Positions 7,628-16,010 are shown, counted from the stretch's first letter. The stretch: 64,000 bases of DNA from Solirubrobacter sp963837485 (GCA_963837485.1 CAWINP010000002.1:62001-126000), one strand, 5' to 3'. Program-made: numbers and translations. The notes: generated by a model from the letters alone, not told the origin.

Positions 7628-8848
7628 GTGATTCGACTAAATGCGCAGAGAGGACTGAGCGGGTTGGTATCGGATTCAGCGGCAGCACGACGGGTGGAGG
7701 CGATGATGGCGCGCCATGGGCCCGCGCTGCTGCGCGTCGCGAACCAGTTCTCGCTCTGCCACGACGACGCGCTGGACGCCTACCAGCGCGCGCTGGAGAT
7801 CTACCTGCGCCGGCTCGACACCGTCGAGGCGGCGACCGAGGGGGCCTGGCTGCGGGTCGTCGTCAAGCACGAGGCGATGGCGATCCGCCGCGCCCGCGCG
7901 CAGTCGGTCGACCACGACGACATCGACCTCGACGCCAGCGTCGCCGCGGCGCGCGACGTCGAGGAGCAGATCGCGGGCGGCGAGCGCGTGGACCGCTCGG
8001 TCGAGGCGCTGCGCGCGCTCAAGCCCGATGAGGCGAAGGCGCTCATGCTCAAGGCCCACGGGCTCTCCTATCAGGAGATCGGGCGCCGGTTCGGCTGGAC
8101 CTACACGAAGGTCAACCGGTCGATCACCGAGGGCCGCAAGCGGTTCATCAAGGAGTTCAAGGGGATCGAGGACGGCGAGGCGTGCGCGCGCTACGAGGAC
8201 GTGCTGAGCGCGCTGGCCGACGGGCGCGCGACGAGCGCGCAGGTGGTCTCGATCCGCCCGCACCTACGCCACTGCGCGGTCTGCCGCGCCGCGGTGCGCG
8301 AGCTGCGCCTGACGCGCCGCCGGCGGATCGCGCTGCTGCTGCCGTGGGCGCTGATCTCCCGTGCCGAGCTCGCGCTGCAGTACGCGGGCGCGAGCGGCGG
8401 CGGGCGGCTCAGCGCGGCCGCCGCGCTCGTCGGGCTGTGCCTGACCGGCGGCGGCGCGCTCTGCGTCGCCGGCAACGGCGGGCCTGACAAGCCGCCGCTG
8501 ATCGCCCACCGCACCGAGAAGGCGCCGGCGCCGAAGCATCACGAGAAGACGCGCCACACGGCCGCGGCCACGCCCGCGGCGCCGGCCGTGACGAGCGTCG
8601 CGCGCGTGAGCGCGACGAGTACCCCCACGCCCCCGCGCAGGACAAGCGCCGCCAAGCACCGCAAGCCGGTCGCCAAGAAGTCGCAGAAGGACGAGTTCTC
8701 CTTCGAGGGCAGCGCCGCGTCCGCGGGCTCCGGCGCGCCGCCGCGCGTCACCGCGACGACCGCTAGCGTGAGCCCCGCAGGCGGCGGAGGCGGCGGCGGG
8801 CACGCCGCGAAGTCCTCCCCCGGCGAATTCGGCTTCGAAGGGGGCTAG
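7628..8848 (+). CDS. ECF-type sigma factor fused to zinc-finger/membrane anti-sigma-like tail
   Basis: 406 residues from a GTG. Residues about 20-185 are a sigma-70 region 2/region 4 pair: helical SLCHDDALDAYQRALEIYLR, then the HTH LSYQEIGRRFGWTYTKVNR. Residue 190 onward resembles a zf-HC2 anti-sigma module: RPHLRHCAVCRAAVREL gives an HxxxCxxC near residue 215. A hydrophobic segment (AAALVGLCLTGGGALCVAG) lies near 265-285, then a Lys/Pro/Thr-rich tail that would lie outside the cell. The tail ends with two like motifs, DEFSFEG and GEFGFEGG. Sigma and anti-sigma modules in one chain suggest a self-inhibited, membrane-tethered regulator, possibly released by proteolysis. The stop overlaps the next start (TAGTG). 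Confidence 0.75.
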   Translation: MIRLNAQRGLSGLVSDSAAARRVEAMMARHGPALLRVANQFSLCHDDALDAYQRALEIYLRRLDTVEAATEGAWLRVVVKHEAMAIRRARAQSVDHDDIDLDASVAAARDVEEQIAGGERVDRSVEALRALKPDEAKALMLKAHGLSYQEIGRRFGWTYTKVNRSITEGRKRFIKEFKGIEDGEACARYEDVLSALADGRATSAQVVSIRPHLRHCAVCRAAVRELRLTRRRRIALLLPWALISRAELALQYAGASGGGRLSAAAALVGLCLTGGGALCVAGNGGPDKPPLIAHRTEKAPAPKHHEKTRHTAAATPAAPAVTSVARVSATSTPTPPRRTSAAKHRKPVAKKSQKDEFSFEGSAASAGSGAPPRVTATTASVSPAGGGGGGGHAAKSSPGEFGFEGG

Positions 8849-9453
8849 TGGACCTCGACCAATACCTGGCGCGCCACGCGGGCCAGGACGACGTGCTCCG
8901 GCGCGTGGAGCGCGACACCAACGACATGCCGATGGCGGGGATGCTCACGCGGCCCGACCAGGCCGCGCTGCTGACCCTGCTCGTGCGGCTGACCAACGCC
9001 AGGACGGCGATCGAGATCGGGACGTTCACCGGCTACGGCGCGATCTGCATCGCCCGCGGGCTGCCGGCCGGCGGCACGCTGACGATCTTCGAGGTCTCCG
9101 AGGAGTACGCCGCGATCGCGCGCCGCAACCTCGAGGACGCGGGTGAGCTCGACAAGGTCACCTTCGTGCTCGGTGAGGCGCGTCTCGACGACCTCGAAAC
9201 CGTCGACTTCGCCTACGTCGACGCCGACAAGGACGGCTACCCCGCCTACTACGACGCGATCGTGCCGAAGCTGCGTCCCGGCGGCCTGCTGCTGCTCGAC
9301 AACATGCTGCGCGGCGGCCGCGTGGTCGACGGCGACCCGGCCGCCCGGGTCACCGCCGAGCTCAACGACCGCATCGCCGCCGACCCGCGCGTCGACTCGG
9401 TCCTGCTCGGGCTGCGCGACGGCCTGACGCTCGTCACTCCTCGGGCGGCTTGA
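8848..9453 (+). CDS. SAM-dependent O-methyltransferase (caffeoyl-CoA/catechol type)
   Basis: 201 residues, class I methyltransferase. The SAM-binding motif is AIEIGTFTGYGAICIARGL near residue 55, and the acidic FVLGEA and VDFAYVDADKDGYPAYYDAI blocks are typical of O-methyltransferase family 3, with a metal-binding DADK...LLLLDN pattern. The substrate is unknown; members methylate catechols or small phenolics in the cytoplasm. Its GTG start overlaps the stop of the sigma-factor fusion gene by one base, so the two are translationally coupled. The convergent acyl-CoA synthetase gene ends 20 bp inside the 3' end of this gene. Confidence 0.85.
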   Translation: MDLDQYLARHAGQDDVLRRVERDTNDMPMAGMLTRPDQAALLTLLVRLTNARTAIEIGTFTGYGAICIARGLPAGGTLTIFEVSEEYAAIARRNLEDAGELDKVTFVLGEARLDDLETVDFAYVDADKDGYPAYYDAIVPKLRPGGLLLLDNMLRGGRVVDGDPAARVTAELNDRIAADPRVDSVLLGLRDGLTLVTPRAA

Positions 9454-10912
9454 TGTCGCGCTTGAGGATCTTGCCGGTCGGGCCCTTCGGGAGCTCATCG
9501 AGGAACCAGATCACGCGCGGGTACTTGTAGGCGGCGACCCGGTCCTTCACGAACGCGCGGATGTCGTCGGCCTCGGCCTCCCCGTTGAGCACCAGCGCGG
9601 CCCCGACCTCCTCGCCCATCGCGTCGTCGGGGACGCCGATCACCGCCGCCTCCGAGACCGCCGGGTGCTCGTACAGCACCTCCTCGATCTCGCGCGGATA
9701 GACGTTGTAGCCGCCGCGGATGATCATGTCCTTCTTGCGGTCGACGATGAAGTAGTAGCCGTCCTCGTCGATGGTCGCCATGTCGCCCGTGCGGAACCAG
9801 CCATCGCTGCCGAGGACCTCGGCGGTCGCGTCCTGGCGGTTCCAGTAGCCCTTCATCACGTTGTGGCCGCGGATGGCGATCTCGCCGACGCCGCCGCGCT
9901 CGACCTCCGTGCCGTCGTCGTCGACGAGCTTCATCTCGACGCCCTCGATCGGCGTGCCGATCGAGCCCGGCTTGCGCTCGCGGTCCGGGTGGTTGAACGA
10001 GGCGACCGGCGAGGTCTCGCTCAGCCCATAGCCCTCGAGCACTTTGCAGTCGAACGCCTTCTCGAACCCGCGCATGACCTCGACCGGCATCGCGCTGCCG
10101 CCGGACACGCACAACCGAAGGCTCGAGACGTCGTAGTCATCGCGATTCGGAACGTTGAGGATCGCGTGGTACATCGTCGGCACGCCCTCGAACACCGTCA
10201 CGCGGTCGCGCTGGATGATCTCCAGCGCCTTGACCGGGTCAAAGCGCGGGATCAGCGTCAGGCAGGCGCCGTTGGCCACCCCCGCGTTGAGCCCGCACGT
10301 CTGGCCGAACGAGTGGAACAGCGGCAGCGCGCCGAGGATCACGTCCTCCTCGGTGATCTGCACGAGCGTCGTCGCCGTCACCTCGCAGTTGGTGCGCAGG
10401 TTGTCGTGCGTGAGCTCGGCGCCCTTCGGCGTGCCGGTCGTCCCGCTCGTGTAGAGGATCACCGCGGTGTCTTCGGCTGACCGCTCGACGTCCTGCGGCG
10501 CGGACTCGGCGGCGATCACGAGCTGCTCGAACTCGCCCGGCGCGACCTTGATCACCTCGGTGGGGGCGTCGGCCGCGGCATCCGCGAAGCCGTGCCACAC
10601 GAACAGCGCCTTGGCGCCGCTGTCGCTCACGTAGAAGTCGACCTCGCGCCCCTTGAGCAGGACGTTCATCGGCACCACGACGCCGCCGGCGCGCAGGATG
10701 CCGTAGTAGACGACCGGGAAGTAGGGGACGTTCGGGAGCATGATCGCGACGCGATCGCCAGGCTCGATCCCCCTCGCCTGCAGCAGCCCGGCGATGCGCG
10801 ACGCGCCCTCGTTGAGGAACGCGAAGTTGAGCTCCTGCTCGTCGAGCTTGAGCGCGATGCGATCACCGTGGCGCTCGGCGGCGAGCGTCAGCATCTCCGC
10901 GAGATTTGGCAT
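9434..10912 (-). CDS. Long-chain acyl-CoA synthetase (AMP-binding)
   Basis: 492 residues from ATG at 10910-10912 (MPNLAEMLTLAAERHG). ANL superfamily motifs are all present: A3 ILYTSGTTGTPKGAELTH near residue 165, A5 GYGLSETSP, A7 WFRTGDMATIDEDGYY, A8 MIIRGGYNVYPREIEEVL, and the catalytic lysine in LPKGPTGKILKR near the C-terminus. It activates a carboxylic (fatty) acid with ATP to the acyl-AMP and then acyl-CoA. It starts 4 bp after the sufD stop, so it is the last gene of the Rieske-sufB-sufD transcript. That is an unusual neighbour for fatty-acid activation, and chain length cannot be deduced. Confidence 0.88.
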   Translation of the reverse strand: MPNLAEMLTLAAERHGDRIALKLDEQELNFAFLNEGASRIAGLLQARGIEPGDRVAIMLPNVPYFPVVYYGILRAGGVVVPMNVLLKGREVDFYVSDSGAKALFVWHGFADAAADAPTEVIKVAPGEFEQLVIAAESAPQDVERSAEDTAVILYTSGTTGTPKGAELTHDNLRTNCEVTATTLVQITEEDVILGALPLFHSFGQTCGLNAGVANGACLTLIPRFDPVKALEIIQRDRVTVFEGVPTMYHAILNVPNRDDYDVSSLRLCVSGGSAMPVEVMRGFEKAFDCKVLEGYGLSETSPVASFNHPDRERKPGSIGTPIEGVEMKLVDDDGTEVERGGVGEIAIRGHNVMKGYWNRQDATAEVLGSDGWFRTGDMATIDEDGYYFIVDRKKDMIIRGGYNVYPREIEEVLYEHPAVSEAAVIGVPDDAMGEEVGAALVLNGEAEADDIRAFVKDRVAAYKYPRVIWFLDELPKGPTGKILKRDIKPPEE

Positions 10913-10916
10913 GCGG

Positions 10917-12122
10917 CTAATCCAACAGCACTGACAGACGGCGCTCAAGCGCCGCGGACATCGCTTCGCGGATCGCACCCTCTTCGAAGCGCTGCACGAG
11001 CTCCGCCATGAAGCCCTCGATCACCAGCCGCTGCGAGGTCGCCTCCGGCAGCCCGCGCGACTCCAGGTAGAAGAGCTGCTCCTTGTCGATCTGGGCGATC
11101 GCCGCCGCGTGCGTGCAGCGGACGTCGTTGGCGAGGATCTCCAGGCCCGGGATCGCGTCCGCGTGCGCCTTCTTGGAGAGCAGCAGGTTGCGGCACTCCT
11201 GGAACGCGTCGGTCTGCTGGGCGCCCGGGTCGACCTTGATCATCCCGCGCCAGACCGCGCTCGAGCGGTCGGCGAGGATGCCGCGGAACGCCAGGTCCGA
11301 CGTCGTGTTCGGCGCGCCGTGCTCCTGCGTCGTGTGGAAGTCGATGTGCTGGCGCGCGTGCGGGGCGTAGGCGCCGGTGACCTTGGCATGCGAGCCCTCG
11401 CCCGCCAGCAGCGTCTCCGTGCGCACCTTGCCGGATGCGCCGCCGAAGCCGACAACGACCCAATCGAGCGAGCCGTCGCGCGCCACCTCGGCGCGCTGGG
11501 AGCCGAACACCCACGACTTCTCGTTCATGTCCTGGGCGCCGACGAAGCGCAAGTGTGCGTTCTGGCCGACCCGCAGCTCGACGACCGAGTTGAGCAGCGT
11601 CGCCGAGTCCGAGCCTGAGAGGTGCTGCTCCCACACCTCGGCCTCCGCGCCCTCCTCGAGCACGACCAGCACGCGCCGGTGCAGCGCGACGCCGGCGGCG
11701 TCAGAGATCGCGGTGAGCACGATCGGCTTCTCCACACGCCGGCCACGCGGCACGTAGACGAGCGCGCCGCCGGTCCAGCCGGCCTCGTTGAGCTGCGTGA
11801 AGACGTCCTGATCGGCGGGGACGACCTGGCCGAGGTGCTGCTCCACCAGCTCGGCGTGATGCTCGCAGGCCACCGACAGCGGCAGCACGAGCAGCCCGTC
11901 GTCGTCGATCCCGTCGCCGATCGCCAAGCCGTCGACCTGGCCGAGCCCGAGCGCGCCCTCGGGCGCCTCCAGCAGCGTGTCGACCCGGTCGGCCGCCGCC
12001 GCGTCGCCCTCGCCGGGCGCGGCGGCGGAGAAGGAGGCAAGATCGAGCTTGGAGAGATCCGTGAACTCCCAACCCTTCTTGCCCTTGAAGGTCGGGAGCT
12101 CGAGCGCCGTCACGTCAGCCAA
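10917..12122 (-). CDS. sufD: Fe-S cluster assembly scaffold subunit SufD
   Basis: 401 residues, SufB/SufD beta-helix family. The end (QIDKEQLFYLESRGLPEATS, then the FMAELVQRFEEGAIREAM helix) and the HIDFHTTQEHGAPNTTSDL block match SufD, which pairs with SufB and SufC as the SufBC2D scaffold for cluster assembly. The best start is a TTG at 12120-12122 that overlaps the sufB stop by 8 bp, giving MADVTALELP; an in-frame GTG lies four codons downstream. It belongs to the operon Rieske-sufB-sufD-acyl-CoA synthetase. The sufC, sufS and sufU genes are about 4 kb upstream in a separate block. Confidence 0.92.
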   Translation of the reverse strand: MADVTALELPTFKGKKGWEFTDLSKLDLASFSAAAPGEGDAAAADRVDTLLEAPEGALGLGQVDGLAIGDGIDDDGLLVLPLSVACEHHAELVEQHLGQVVPADQDVFTQLNEAGWTGGALVYVPRGRRVEKPIVLTAISDAAGVALHRRVLVVLEEGAEAEVWEQHLSGSDSATLLNSVVELRVGQNAHLRFVGAQDMNEKSWVFGSQRAEVARDGSLDWVVVGFGGASGKVRTETLLAGEGSHAKVTGAYAPHARQHIDFHTTQEHGAPNTTSDLAFRGILADRSSAVWRGMIKVDPGAQQTDAFQECRNLLLSKKAHADAIPGLEILANDVRCTHAAAIAQIDKEQLFYLESRGLPEATSQRLVIEGFMAELVQRFEEGAIREAMSAALERRLSVLLD

Positions 12123-13551
12123 TGGAGCCCTCCATCTGGAGCTCGATCAGGCGGTTCATCTCGACCGCGTACTCCATCGGCAGCTCCTTGACGATCGGCT
12201 CGATGAAGCCGTTGACGATCAGCTTGCCCGCCTCGTCCTCGGGGATTCCGCGGGACATCAGGTAGAAGAGCTGCTCCTCGCCGATCTTCGAGACCGACGC
12301 CTCGTGGCCGACGTCGACGTCGTCCTCGCCGATGCGGATCGTCGGGTAGGTGTCCGAGCGGCTGTGCTCGTCGAGCAGCAGCGCGTCGCAGACGACCTTC
12401 GAGCGCGAGCCGTGCGCGCCCTTGGCGACCTCGAGCAGGCCGCGATAGGACGAGCGGCCGCCGTCCTTGGAGATCGACTTGGCGAAGATGTTCGACGTCG
12501 TGTTCGGCGCCGCGTGGACGATCTTGGCGCCCGCGTCCTGGTGCTGGCCCTTGCCGGCGAACGCGATGCTCAGCACCTCGCCGTGGGCGCGCTCGCCCAT
12601 CAGATAGACGCTCGGGTACTTCATCGTGAGCTTGGACCCGAGGTTGCAGTCGACCCACTCGACGGTCGCGTCGGTCTGGGCGATCGCGCGCTTGGTGACG
12701 AGGTTGTAGACGTTCTGCGACCAGTTCTGCACGGTCGTGTAGCGGATCCGCGCGCCCGGCTTGGCGATCAGCTCGACGACGGCGGAGTGCAGCGAGTCGG
12801 TCGTCCACACCGGCGCGGTGCAGCCCTCGACGTAGTGCACGTAGGAGCCCTCGTCGGCGATGATCAGCGTCCGCTCGAACTGGCCCATGTTCTCGGTGTT
12901 GATGCGGAAGTACGCCTGCAGCGGCATCTCGACGTGCACGCCCGGCGGCACGTAGACGAACGAGCCGCCCGACCAGACCGCGGAGTTCAGCGCCGCGAGC
13001 TTGTTGTCGTTGGCCGGGATCACCGACGCGAAGTACTCGCGCACGATGTCCTCGTGCTCGCGCAGGCCGGAGTCCATGTCCATGAACACGACGCCCTGCT
13101 TCTCGAGGTCCTCGCGCACCTGGTGGTAGACCACCTCGGACTCGTACTGGGCGCCGACGCCGGAGAGGAACTTGCGCTCGGCCTCGGGGATGCCCAGGCG
13201 GTCGAACGTGTTCTTGATGTCGTCGGGGACGTCGTCCCAGGTCTTCGACGACTTCTCTGACGCGCGCACGAAGTAGTGGATGTCGTCGTAGTCGACCTCG
13301 GCCAGCATCGGCGAGCCCCAGGTCGGCTGCGGGCGCGCGAGGAAGTACTCGAGCGCCTTCAGGCGGAACTCGCGCATCCAGGCGGGCTCGCTCTTGAACT
13401 CGGAGATCTGCTGGACGAGCTCGCGCGAGAGCCCCTTGGGGGCCTTGAACGCGTAGCCCGTCTCCGGGTCGTGGAACCCGAACTTCTCCTTGTAGTCGGC
13501 GTTGATGCCGACCAGCGCCTGCTGTTCGGCGATCACTTCGGGAGTAGCCAT
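12115..13551 (-). CDS. sufB: Fe-S cluster assembly scaffold protein SufB
   Basis: 478 residues, normal SufB length. Diagnostic segments include WGSPMLAEVDYDDIHYFVRA near residue 85, the VYVPPGVHVEMPLQAYFRIN motif, HYVEGCTAPVW (conserved cysteine used in cluster assembly), and GQHQDAGAKIVHAAPNTTSN. SufB receives sulfur from SufS/SufU and builds Fe-S clusters with SufC and SufD in the cytoplasm. The gene starts 4 bp after the Rieske gene stop and overlaps sufD. This is one of the surest assignments in the window. Confidence 0.96.
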   Translation of the reverse strand: MATPEVIAEQQALVGINADYKEKFGFHDPETGYAFKAPKGLSRELVQQISEFKSEPAWMREFRLKALEYFLARPQPTWGSPMLAEVDYDDIHYFVRASEKSSKTWDDVPDDIKNTFDRLGIPEAERKFLSGVGAQYESEVVYHQVREDLEKQGVVFMDMDSGLREHEDIVREYFASVIPANDNKLAALNSAVWSGGSFVYVPPGVHVEMPLQAYFRINTENMGQFERTLIIADEGSYVHYVEGCTAPVWTTDSLHSAVVELIAKPGARIRYTTVQNWSQNVYNLVTKRAIAQTDATVEWVDCNLGSKLTMKYPSVYLMGERAHGEVLSIAFAGKGQHQDAGAKIVHAAPNTTSNIFAKSISKDGGRSSYRGLLEVAKGAHGSRSKVVCDALLLDEHSRSDTYPTIRIGEDDVDVGHEASVSKIGEEQLFYLMSRGIPEDEAGKLIVNGFIEPIVKELPMEYAVEMNRLIELQMEGSIG

Positions 13552-13555
13552 CAGG

Positions 13556-13873
13556 TCACTCGACTTCCACTCGGATCACGCCGTCCTCGACGACCACCGC
13601 AAAGGTCTCGATCGGGACGTACGCAGGCAGGTTCACAGGTTGTCCGGTCCGGAGGTCGAAGCGCGAGCCGTGGCGCGGGCACTCGACCGTGCAGTCCTCG
13701 GTGTCGAACTCGCCCTCGACCAGCTCGCCATCGTCGTGCGAGCAGCGGTCCTCGATCGCGAGCACCGTGCCGTTGCAATTGAAGACGCCGATCTCGAGGT
13801 CTTCCACCTCGACGAGACGCTTCTCGCCAGGCGGCAGTTCCTCGAGCGGGCATATGTCGACCAGAGGGCTCAT
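13556..13873 (-). CDS. Rieske-type [2Fe-2S] ferredoxin in SUF operon
   Basis: 105 residues. The two Rieske ligand loops are intact: CSHDDGELVEG (C-x-H) near residue 44 and CPRHGSRFDLRTG (C-x2-H) near residue 65, separated by EGEFDTEDCTVE. It resembles the ferredoxin subunit of non-heme-iron oxygenases and the Rieske protein commonly found in actinobacterial suf operons. It probably carries electrons for cluster assembly or a linked reductase; its partner is unknown. It is the first gene of the Rieske-sufB-sufD-acyl-CoA synthetase unit, with sufB starting 4 bp after its stop. Confidence 0.9.
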   Translation of the reverse strand: MSPLVDICPLEELPPGEKRLVEVEDLEIGVFNCNGTVLAIEDRCSHDDGELVEGEFDTEDCTVECPRHGSRFDLRTGQPVNLPAYVPIETFAVVVEDGVIRVEVE

Positions 13874-13933
13874 CCAAATTCCGATTCCGGAGGTACGGAT
13901 TCTATCGAGCGCCCTCGAGGGCGCCTGCTCCGG

Positions 13934-14060
13934 TCAGGCCGAGGTGATTGAGATCGTGGCGAACAGCACCATGGAGATCCAGAACGCCGCGATCACCTCA
14001 CCGCTGGTCGTCCGCGGCGTCGGCTCGATCTGGTCGTCCCACCACTGGCGTTCGAGGTGT
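13934..14060 (-). other. Second coherent reading frame at the 3' end of the small 13998-14261 gene
   Basis: A frame shifted relative to the gene at 13998-14261 reads HLERQWWDDQIEPTPRTT followed by a hydrophobic helix (GEVIAAFWISMVLFATISIT) and stops at 13934-13936. It has no ATG, GTG or TTG of its own upstream. It looks like the true C-terminus of that gene, reached by a frameshift near 14050-14066, either as a mutation, an assembly indel or programmed. Confidence 0.4.
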
Positions 14061-14261
14061 GAGGTAGTCGTCCGTCGCGTTCCCGCGCTCGCGCGCGACG
14101 ATCGCTCGCGCTTCCTTGATCTCCTCCGGAATCGTCGCGCGCAGCTGGTCGATGATGTCCTCGAGCTCGGCGCGGTCGACGCGGACCTGGCTCGTAAACG
14201 GGACCCCTTTGGCGTTATAGAGCATGTCGTCGAGGCGGTCGAGCAGCACGAAGACGTCCAT
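13998..14261 (-). CDS. Small DivIVA-like / ATP synthase b-like N-terminal domain protein, possibly frameshifted
   Basis: 87 residues as read. The start MDVFVLLDRLDDMLYNAKGV and the block DQLRATIPEEIKEARAIV strongly resemble a conserved actinobacterial coiled-coil protein (often labelled DivIVA-like or ATP synthase F0 subunit b-like) that normally continues for more than 100 residues. Here the frame turns into a non-typical tail (RTPVVGRPDRADAADDQR) after residue 67. Another frame continues with a plausible membrane helix to 13934. So either the gene is a short variant or it carries an indel. It lies upstream of the Rieske gene on the same strand, 124 bp away. Function unknown. Confidence 0.55.
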   Translation of the reverse strand: MDVFVLLDRLDDMLYNAKGVPFTSQVRVDRAELEDIIDQLRATIPEEIKEARAIVARERGNATDDYLTPRTPVVGRPDRADAADDQR

Positions 14262-14278
14262 GGGAGAGTTCTAACCGC

Positions 14279-14635
14279 ATGAGCTCGGCGCGTGAAGGGA
14301 GCCTGCTGCTGGCCGCCGGGTGCCTGCCGTTCGCGACGGGGGCGGTCGTCGGGTCCGGAGGGACCGGGCTTCCCTGCCCGTTCCGCGCGGCGACGGGATT
14401 GCCGTGCCCGTTCTGCGGCGCGTCGCGCGCGTTCGTCGCGGCCGCGCACGGCGAGGTTCGCTACAACGCCGCGTGGCTCGTGGTCTCGGCACTCGCGGCG
14501 GTGCTCGGCGCCGCGATCCTCGTCGCGCGCCGCTCACCGGCCCTGACTCAGCGGCGCGCGCTGTGGGCGATCGCGCTCGTCGGCGCCGCGACGTGGGCTT
14601 ACGCGCTCGCGGATCGCGCCGAGATCACAGGATGA
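14279..14635 (+). CDS. DUF2752 membrane protein
   Basis: 118 residues. It has the DUF2752 hallmark GLPCPFCGASRAFVAA (two cysteines in a CPxCG-type motif) between hydrophobic segments: residues about 8-28, 60-80 (AAWLVVSALAAVLGAAILVA) and 90-110 (LWAIALVGAATWAYALA). Members are small three-helix membrane proteins of unknown function. The gene is convergent with the DUF4190 gene, overlapping it by 11 bp at the 3' end, and divergent from the gene at 13998-14261. No close functional partner is visible. Confidence 0.75.
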   Translation: MSSAREGSLLLAAGCLPFATGAVVGSGGTGLPCPFRAATGLPCPFCGASRAFVAAAHGEVRYNAAWLVVSALAAVLGAAILVARRSPALTQRRALWAIALVGAATWAYALADRAEITG

Positions 14636-14942
14636 GCGTGCCGCTCTCGACGCTCACGCCGTTGGCGAGGATGATCAAGAGGACGAAGAACGCGACGCCG
14701 AGCGCGCACAGGCCCACACCGACCCAGCCGAGCACGATCCCCGCCACCGCGCTCGAGCGCCCGCCGAGCTGCCCGCCGGACTCGTCGATCTGCTCCCTCG
14801 CCTGGTAGCCGAAGACGAGCGCCAGCACCGAGCACACGAACGGGCACACCACGAGGCCGCAGATGCCGAGCACCAGCGAAGCCGTGGCCGCGCCGCTCGT
14901 CGGCGGCGGCGGCTGGAAGTGGTAGCTCTGCCAATCGCTCAT
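14625..14942 (-). CDS. DUF4190 two-helix membrane protein
   Basis: 105 residues starting MSDWQSYHFQPPPPTS. A Pro-rich cytoplasmic N-terminus leads into helix 1 (ATASLVLGICGLVVCPFVCS), the family motif ALVFGYQAREQI, and helix 2 (VAGIVLGWVGVGLCALGVAF). This is the DUF4190 layout widespread in actinobacteria. The molecular role is unknown. It is divergent from the SDR gene at 15005. The start 7 codons downstream of the first possible one was chosen because the protein N-terminus matches the family. Confidence 0.8.
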   Translation of the reverse strand: MSDWQSYHFQPPPPTSGAATASLVLGICGLVVCPFVCSVLALVFGYQAREQIDESGGQLGGRSSAVAGIVLGWVGVGLCALGVAFFVLLIILANGVSVESGTLIL

Positions 14943-15004
14943 CGGTGGGGCAACGTACTGCAAACACCGGATCGTGGAAACCGGTAACCCGGTACAACCT
15001 GCCG

Positions 15005-15877
15005 ATGAGCTGGGATCTGAGCGGGCGCACGGCGCTCATCACCGGCGCGGCGTCGGGCATCGGCGCCGCCCTGGCCGGCGCGCTGGCGCAGCGCGGCATG
15101 CGGCTGGGCCTGATCGACCGGGACGCGGCCAGGCTGGCGACGGTGGCCGAGAACCTGCCGGGCGCGGTGACCGAGGTGGCCGACGTGTGCGACCGCGGCG
15201 CGCTGGACACGGCGATCGAGGACGTGGTGGAGCGGCTCGGCGGCCTGGATGTCGCGGTCGCGAACGCCGGCATCGCCACCGGCGGGCCGGCCCGCCTGGT
15301 CGGGCCCGACTCGTTCGAGGACACGATCGAGGTCAACCTGTTCGGCGTGTGGCGCACGGCGCGCTCCGCGCTCCCCTATGTGGTCGAGCGGCGCGGGTAC
15401 ATGCTGCTCGTGGCCTCCGCCGCCGCCGTGCTTCCCGCTCCCGGCCTGGCCGCGTACAGCGCCTCGAAGGCGGGCGTGGAGGCGTTCGGCCGCGCGCTGC
15501 GCGCCGAACTGATCCCCCACGGCGTGGGCGTCGGGGTCGCGTACTACCTGTTCCTCGACACGCCGATGGTGCGTGAGGGCGAGCAGATCGCCGGCTTCGC
15601 GAGCACCAAGCACCACCTTCCCGGCCCGATCGCGCGGACGTATCCGCTCGCGCCGGCGATCGACCTGACGGTGCGCGGGATCGAGCGCCGCGCGCGCCGG
15701 ATCGCCCACCCGCGCTTCCTGTACGGCCTGATGGCGCTGCGCGGCCTGCTCGACAACCCGCTCACCGACCGGCTCGCCTCGCGCTCGATGCACGAGATGG
15801 AGGCGGCGTTCACCGAGGAGGCGCAGCGCGTGGGGCCGGACGCCGCGGCGAGGCCGCCGCGGCGCGTCGTCACTTGA
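15005..15877 (+). CDS. Short-chain dehydrogenase/reductase
   Basis: 290 residues, classical SDR. The cofactor motif TALITGAASGIGAALAGAL (TGxxxGIG) is at residues about 10-25, NAG in VAVANAGIATG near 85, and the catalytic YSASK near residue 155 in AAYSASKAGVEAFGRALRAE. The C-terminal 90 residues extend beyond the core and resemble the lipid- or steroid-linked SDRs. It oxidises or reduces an unknown alcohol/carbonyl with NAD(P). The start ATG was chosen because the Rossmann strand begins nine residues later. The 3' end overlaps the stop of a protein remnant on the other strand. Confidence 0.85.
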   Translation: MSWDLSGRTALITGAASGIGAALAGALAQRGMRLGLIDRDAARLATVAENLPGAVTEVADVCDRGALDTAIEDVVERLGGLDVAVANAGIATGGPARLVGPDSFEDTIEVNLFGVWRTARSALPYVVERRGYMLLVASAAAVLPAPGLAAYSASKAGVEAFGRALRAELIPHGVGVGVAYYLFLDTPMVREGEQIAGFASTKHHLPGPIARTYPLAPAIDLTVRGIERRARRIAHPRFLYGLMALRGLLDNPLTDRLASRSMHEMEAAFTEEAQRVGPDAAARPPRRVVT

Positions 15878-16010
15878 GCGGCTCGGTGGTGAGCGGCTTG
15901 GCGTCCACCGTCGGGCCGGCGTCCGGGTTGGCCACCTTGTGCGTGCCGGGCTCGTAGTAGCGGATCGGGAACGCGTTCAGCGCCGCGCCGCTAAACCCCA
16001 CCTCAGACAC
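15870..16010 (-). pseudogene. Remnant C-terminal reading frame upstream of SDR 3' end
   Basis: A minus-strand frame ending at 15870-15872 reads NAFPIRYYEPGTHKVANPDA then GPTVDAKPLTTEPLK before the stop. It has strong third-position GC and a natural-looking sequence, but its upstream end runs into the inverted repeat at 16000-16032 and a stop at about 16029. No normal start or ribosome site is visible. It looks like the last 35-45 codons of a lost gene. I do not recognise the parent family. Confidence 0.4.

Noticed and set aside
9143..9427. Ser/Thr/Arg-rich frame inside the O-methyltransferase gene
   Set aside because: It is an out-of-frame shadow of a well-supported methyltransferase and has no start signal.
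13874..13933. gattccg/cggattc symmetry upstream of the Rieske gene as a suf operator
   Set aside because: The two halves are mirror-like rather than true complements, and the motif does not match the site before the suf regulator.
14979..14996. accgg-taac-ccggt inverted repeat before the SDR gene as a TetR-type operator
   Set aside because: The arms are only 5 bp in GC-rich DNA and no TetR-like regulator is encoded nearby, so chance is a sufficient explanation.
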